From Thermoguttaceae bacterium (GTDB lineage Bacteria; Planctomycetota; Planctomycetia; Pirellulales; Thermoguttaceae): DNA of 8,428 nt. The stretch is from positions 1 to 8,428 of the forward strand of contig JAQVID010000103.1 of NCBI GenBank assembly GCA_028695865.1, read 5' to 3'. Shown piece after piece: positions 5,445 through 8,428 of this stretch. The notes under the pieces were generated by a model that was not told the DNA's origin, did not search any database, and worked only from the letters and a program-made list of their open reading frames with translations. The translations under genes were made by a program, and so were the position numbers. Within the stretch, counting starts at the first letter, position 1. Every line of letters begins with the position of its first letter.

Positions 5445-8428
5445 ATGCGTCAGAGAATGGAATTCACAATGCGAAAAACAATGAATGAAATCACATTCAG
5501 CCCGAAAACAGAGCCGGAAAACAGGTTTTGTTCATGGTCCGGCAGAGCGTTCCGCCCAAGACCGCGAAGATTGGGCGTCTGGCTGTGCAATTCAGGACAA
5601 ATGATCTTGTGCCTGTTCATCTCGACCTGTGTCTATTTGGGACAGACCGGTTCGACAGCAGCTCCGACAGCAGGCTTGGCGGCCGGAACAGCAAATGTGC
5701 CCAAGCCTTCAACGCCCCCGGCCTTGTCGGGAAATCAGGGCTTAACATCGCCCGTGCCTCAATTGGCAACGCCTGGCGCGTCGTCTTCCGTCGCTCCCGC
5801 TCCACCTGCCAGTCTGTCCGGACCTGTAACTCCGGCCCCGGCTCAAATGCGTATGTCTCCCAACGCTGCCCCAAAATCGGCCGCGACGAATCCGCTGGCC
5901 ACGCCCGGTTCAAGTATAAAAGGTTTAGCGTCTCCCGGTCAATCTTCCGCGGTATCCGGCAGCCCTCTTGCCGTTCCAGCGGCGGTACCGGGGCGAACAC
6001 CGGCGGGTGTCCCTGCCGCGAAAGTCCCCGGCGCGGCGTCCCCCAATGGCAAGAGTGCCGGTTCAGCGCCCACGACGCGTCAAGGCTCAGCACCTGCTCC
6101 CACGACGCCCAAACCGAAACCTGTTGAAAATCCGATTATCGCCGCAATGATACAAAAGCCGGCACCAGGGACCTCCGCCATCGTCGGAACTCCATTGAGT
6201 GTCAATGATCTTCTTCGAGGCGTTTCCAATCCGCGTCAGCGATACATTAGTCTCAGCGCCTACTGGACCTTAACACAAAAACTTGGTATTTACAATATTT
6301 GCATTCAGCACGCCAATGACGTTAACGCCTGTATTCAACAGCATTCACCCGCTCCAACCGGAAACAATCTCATTCTTTTGCGAAGCGCTCAACTTTTGGC
6401 TGTTCAGAAAGTCAAAGAAGCCGAACTTGATTTCATTCAGGCTCAATTTCGGTTTGCCAATACGATTACCGATGGACGACTTCACTTGACCGAAAGCAAT
6501 TATTTCGCCGGTGTTTCAAGTGAAAAAGAAAAGGAAATTCTGACCAAAACGCTTTCGATTCCTTCAGACCCGCCCACCACCATGGAGTACAATACCCGGT
6601 TGGAAGAAATCGCGAAAACGCGGGGTGCCTCCGGAATGGCCAAAACACTGGGAATCACGATTCCTCTTCAGTATGGAATCGTCAAATCCCGGGTCGAGGA
6701 GTCAACACAGGCTTATGATAATTTGCTAAAACTTTTCCGAACGGGCAATTCGTCACAAGAACTCGTTCTGGCGGCGCTGGACAATACGACCCGGGCAAAA
6801 ACGGACATGTTCGACGCGGTTATTGAATATAATCGGATGATTGCCGCTTATGTCACAGAAACGGTTGCGGCAAATGTCCGTGGGGCCGACCTCATGGCAA
6901 CTTTAAACCAGTACGCGGAAGAAGTCGTCCCGGTCAAACAGGTCCGGTTTGATTCAACGCGTTCCAAAGGGAGCAGAGTCCCTCCCACGTTTGCCCCTTC
7001 GGACGCAAGCAGCAACTCGCAAGGCGTTAATCCGGGCGGAATTTCGCCTTACAACAATGCTTCGACCAACAATGCTTCGACCAATAATGCTTCGATGTCG
7101 CCCCCGATTTCCGCCAATTCGGCTCCGTCAACAAGGTCGCCTTCGTCCATTCCGGTTGCCGGCACGAATAACAATCCGGAACTGCCCGCCGGATACGGAA
7201 CGACTCAAGCCGTTCCCGGGGCCCTCTTGTCAGCAGGAACCCCCAATCATCAACTTTCCGGGCCTGTCGCCAATCCCGCTTCTCCGTCGTACACGCCAAA
7301 TGCAGGAACCGGTTCCCCCACGCTTCCGCAAAACAATATTGGAACCGGTTCCCCCATTTACGGAGTCGATTCCATCATCAACAATGCCAACAGTAATGAC
7401 CGTTCCAATATGCCTGCCGGGCAGTCCGGGACTCCGTCCGGGTCGAGTTGGCCGGTTTTGTCGCCGCCTGCTTCTCCGCAGGCACCCGCTCCCACCACTC
7501 CGGAAAGAAATGAAAACGGTCCCATGCCGTTCTCGACGAAAAATTTCCATAGCGAATCACCCCTGGTTTATTCCGAAATAATTATTCGGGGTCAAGCTCC
7601 GCTTACTCGTCCCGGAACTCCCGGTGTTCCGCCAACCGGAACCGTTCCCAATCCGGGAAAGACTGCGGCTCCTTCGTCAACGGCTCCTTCGTCAACGACT
7701 CAAGACCCGCTGACAACGCAACCGGTATTCCCTCCGGAAAAGCAGCAGATTATCAATGAACTTGTTCGCGCACTCTTTCCTGTTAAAGCGGAAGAATCCG
7801 GGGCAGGCGATTCCCCCATTATTGAAATTCCGCTGACCATTCGCAAAGCCATTGAGCGATCCCAGGGAAATAGTGCTGCCCGATTGGGTATCGTCGAAAG
7901 TTATTGGAAGTTACGAAGCAAGATTTCTGAACTTGAAGTTGAAAAATCAATTCTTCAATCATGTCAACTTGTCTATTCCTCATTCGAAAAGGGAGGAGCA
8001 AGCTCTGCCCATAACACGAACCCGGAACTTACCGCCTTAATCGGTTCGTTCAAGGCGGCGATCAGCGCAGCCAATGCCCGAATATATCAAGCAAGAATAA
8101 ATATTCGCTACAGCCAAATCGACTTAATGCAAAAAATGGGACAAACGACCGACACGGGCTGGCCTGTTCCAAGTTCCTATCCTTATTGCGGACCGTCTTA
8201 CCGTTTGGAAATTGACAAGGCACGACGCAATAATTTCTCGCTGGCGACTGAAAGTGTACTTATTCCGGAAAAACTGAAAACAATTCAAATGATTGGTATG
8301 GCACTTGGCCCTGTTTCCGAACTTTTCAGGCCCAATATTTCTTCGCTTCAAACGCCAAACGATGGGTATCTTTACCTGAAAACACTTGAGAACAACCGGG
8401 ACAGCGCGATTCTCTTTATCAGACTGGT
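5445..8428 (+). CDS. Large exported Pro/Ser/Thr-rich protein with duplicated TolC-like helical modules (partial)
   Basis: The frame is open for 994 codons and runs off the right edge, so the C-terminus is missing. A basic stretch (FRPRPRR, 36-42) precedes a hydrophobic segment (MILCLFISTCVYLG, 53-66), suggesting an unusually late signal peptide or a membrane anchor. Residues about 70-245 are a Pro/Ala/Ser/Thr/Gly linker. Module 1 (about 249-500) starts TPLSVNDLLRGVSNPRQRYI and SAYWTL. It contains TMEYNTRLEEIAKTRG (379-394) and a TolC-like stretch with VLAALDN (441-447) and FDAVIEYNRMIAAYV (456-470). Residues about 505-765 are a second Asn/Pro/Ser/Thr-rich linker with short repeats. Module 2 (from about 790) repeats the layout: IPLTIRKAIERSQGN, ESYWKLRSKI, an Ala-rich helix (868-895), WPVPSSYPYCGPSYRLEIDKAR (906-927). 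Outer-membrane efflux-type (OEP) homology is inferred from these patterns and from recollection of large planctomycetal proteins. An exported structural or envelope role is the safest reading; efflux is unproven. Confidence 0.8.
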   Translation, partial: MRQRMEFTMRKTMNEITFSPKTEPENRFCSWSGRAFRPRPRRLGVWLCNSGQMILCLFISTCVYLGQTGSTAAPTAGLAAGTANVPKPSTPPALSGNQGLTSPVPQLATPGASSSVAPAPPASLSGPVTPAPAQMRMSPNAAPKSAATNPLATPGSSIKGLASPGQSSAVSGSPLAVPAAVPGRTPAGVPAAKVPGAASPNGKSAGSAPTTRQGSAPAPTTPKPKPVENPIIAAMIQKPAPGTSAIVGTPLSVNDLLRGVSNPRQRYISLSAYWTLTQKLGIYNICIQHANDVNACIQQHSPAPTGNNLILLRSAQLLAVQKVKEAELDFIQAQFRFANTITDGRLHLTESNYFAGVSSEKEKEILTKTLSIPSDPPTTMEYNTRLEEIAKTRGASGMAKTLGITIPLQYGIVKSRVEESTQAYDNLLKLFRTGNSSQELVLAALDNTTRAKTDMFDAVIEYNRMIAAYVTETVAANVRGADLMATLNQYAEEVVPVKQVRFDSTRSKGSRVPPTFAPSDASSNSQGVNPGGISPYNNASTNNASTNNASMSPPISANSAPSTRSPSSIPVAGTNNNPELPAGYGTTQAVPGALLSAGTPNHQLSGPVANPASPSYTPNAGTGSPTLPQNNIGTGSPIYGVDSIINNANSNDRSNMPAGQSGTPSGSSWPVLSPPASPQAPAPTTPERNENGPMPFSTKNFHSESPLVYSEIIIRGQAPLTRPGTPGVPPTGTVPNPGKTAAPSSTAPSSTTQDPLTTQPVFPPEKQQIINELVRALFPVKAEESGAGDSPIIEIPLTIRKAIERSQGNSAARLGIVESYWKLRSKISELEVEKSILQSCQLVYSSFEKGGASSAHNTNPELTALIGSFKAAISAANARIYQARINIRYSQIDLMQKMGQTTDTGWPVPSSYPYCGPSYRLEIDKARRNNFSLATESVLIPEKLKTIQMIGMALGPVSELFRPNISSLQTPNDGYLYLKTLENNRDSAILFIRL
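7053..7097 (+). repeat. Coding 15-base repeat, three units (NNAST)
   Basis: AACAATGCTTCGACC occurs exactly twice (7053-7067 and 7068-7082). A third unit (7083-7097) differs at two bases. The units are in frame and encode NNAST, NNAST, NNASM at residues 537-551, in the second linker of the long protein. Confidence 0.9.
7305..7356 (+). repeat. Two exact copies of a 16-base segment with a 12-base palindrome
   Basis: GGAACCGGTTCCCCCA occurs at 7305-7320 and 7341-7356. Its first twelve bases, GGAACCGGTTCC, are a perfect palindrome. Because the two starts are 36 bases apart, both copies are in the same frame and encode GTGSP (residues 621-625 and 633-637). Confidence 0.8.
7668..7697 (+). repeat. 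Coding 15-base repeat, two units (APSST)
   Basis: GCTCCTTCGTCAACG occurs twice without a gap and with no mismatch. It encodes APSST, APSST at residues 742-751, near the end of the second linker. The identical codons point to recent slippage or duplication. Confidence 0.85.

Noticed and set aside
4688..5446. Minus-strand 252-codon open frame across the repeat array, encoding VYTGF repeats
   Set aside because: It overlaps the conserved C-terminal coding region of the regulator and its first part is antisense to the terminator, promoter and leader of the next gene. It has no convincing ribosome-binding site, and openness over the repeat follows from the unit lacking stops.
5528..6127. Open frames on both strands over 5528-6127
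   Set aside because: They are shadows of the long gene in GC-rich linker sequence; Arg/Ser-rich translations without starts or family features are typical of that.
6949..7581. 210-codon plus-strand frame rich in Pro and Arg
   Set aside because: It is an out-of-frame reading of the second linker of the long gene, with no ribosome-binding site.

Overview
The window looks like a chromosomal segment of a planctomycete, probably of the Pirellulales or a related gut lineage. I infer this from three things: a stand-alone XylR-type regulator (LacI-like sensor plus AraC helix-turn-helix), a type expanded in that phylum; a very long secreted Pro/Ser/Thr-rich protein carrying duplicated TolC-like helical modules; and medium GC with AT-rich gaps. 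No marker in the window proves the phylum.

Left block, minus strand (about 1-3100). In transcription order it holds tryptophanyl-tRNA synthetase (trpS, 2123-3100), peptidase T (pepT, 868-2091), a pyridoxamine 5'-phosphate oxidase-like flavin-binding protein (203-718) and the first 42 codons of an unidentified cysteine-rich protein (1-126). trpS and pepT are 31 bases apart and almost surely co-transcribed. The third gene follows after 149 bases and may have its own control. These are housekeeping functions: tRNA charging, the end of peptide breakdown, and a probable flavin or stress protein.

Centre (3101-4832). A 484-base region lies between the start codons of trpS and the divergent XylR-like gene. 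It carries a good promoter for the regulator (TTGACT, 17 bases, TATATT) and leaves a leader of about 245 bases. No sugar-metabolism gene adjoins the regulator, so its target is not visible here.

Right side (4833-8428). A 612-base gap contains a striking tandem array of about fourteen 15-base units, then an intrinsic terminator and a near-consensus promoter. The promoter drives a very long plus-strand reading frame that starts at 5445 and is still open at the window edge (994 codons). Its product has a membrane or signal segment, a long low-complexity linker, a TolC-like helical module, a second linker and the beginning of a second copy of the module.

The most unusual signal is repeated use of a 15-base tandem unit. 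It occurs in four unrelated places with different sequences: across a stop codon (158-217), between genes (4881-5090), and twice inside the long gene (7053-7097 and 7668-7697). I see no tRNA, rRNA, CRISPR array, transposase or phage gene.
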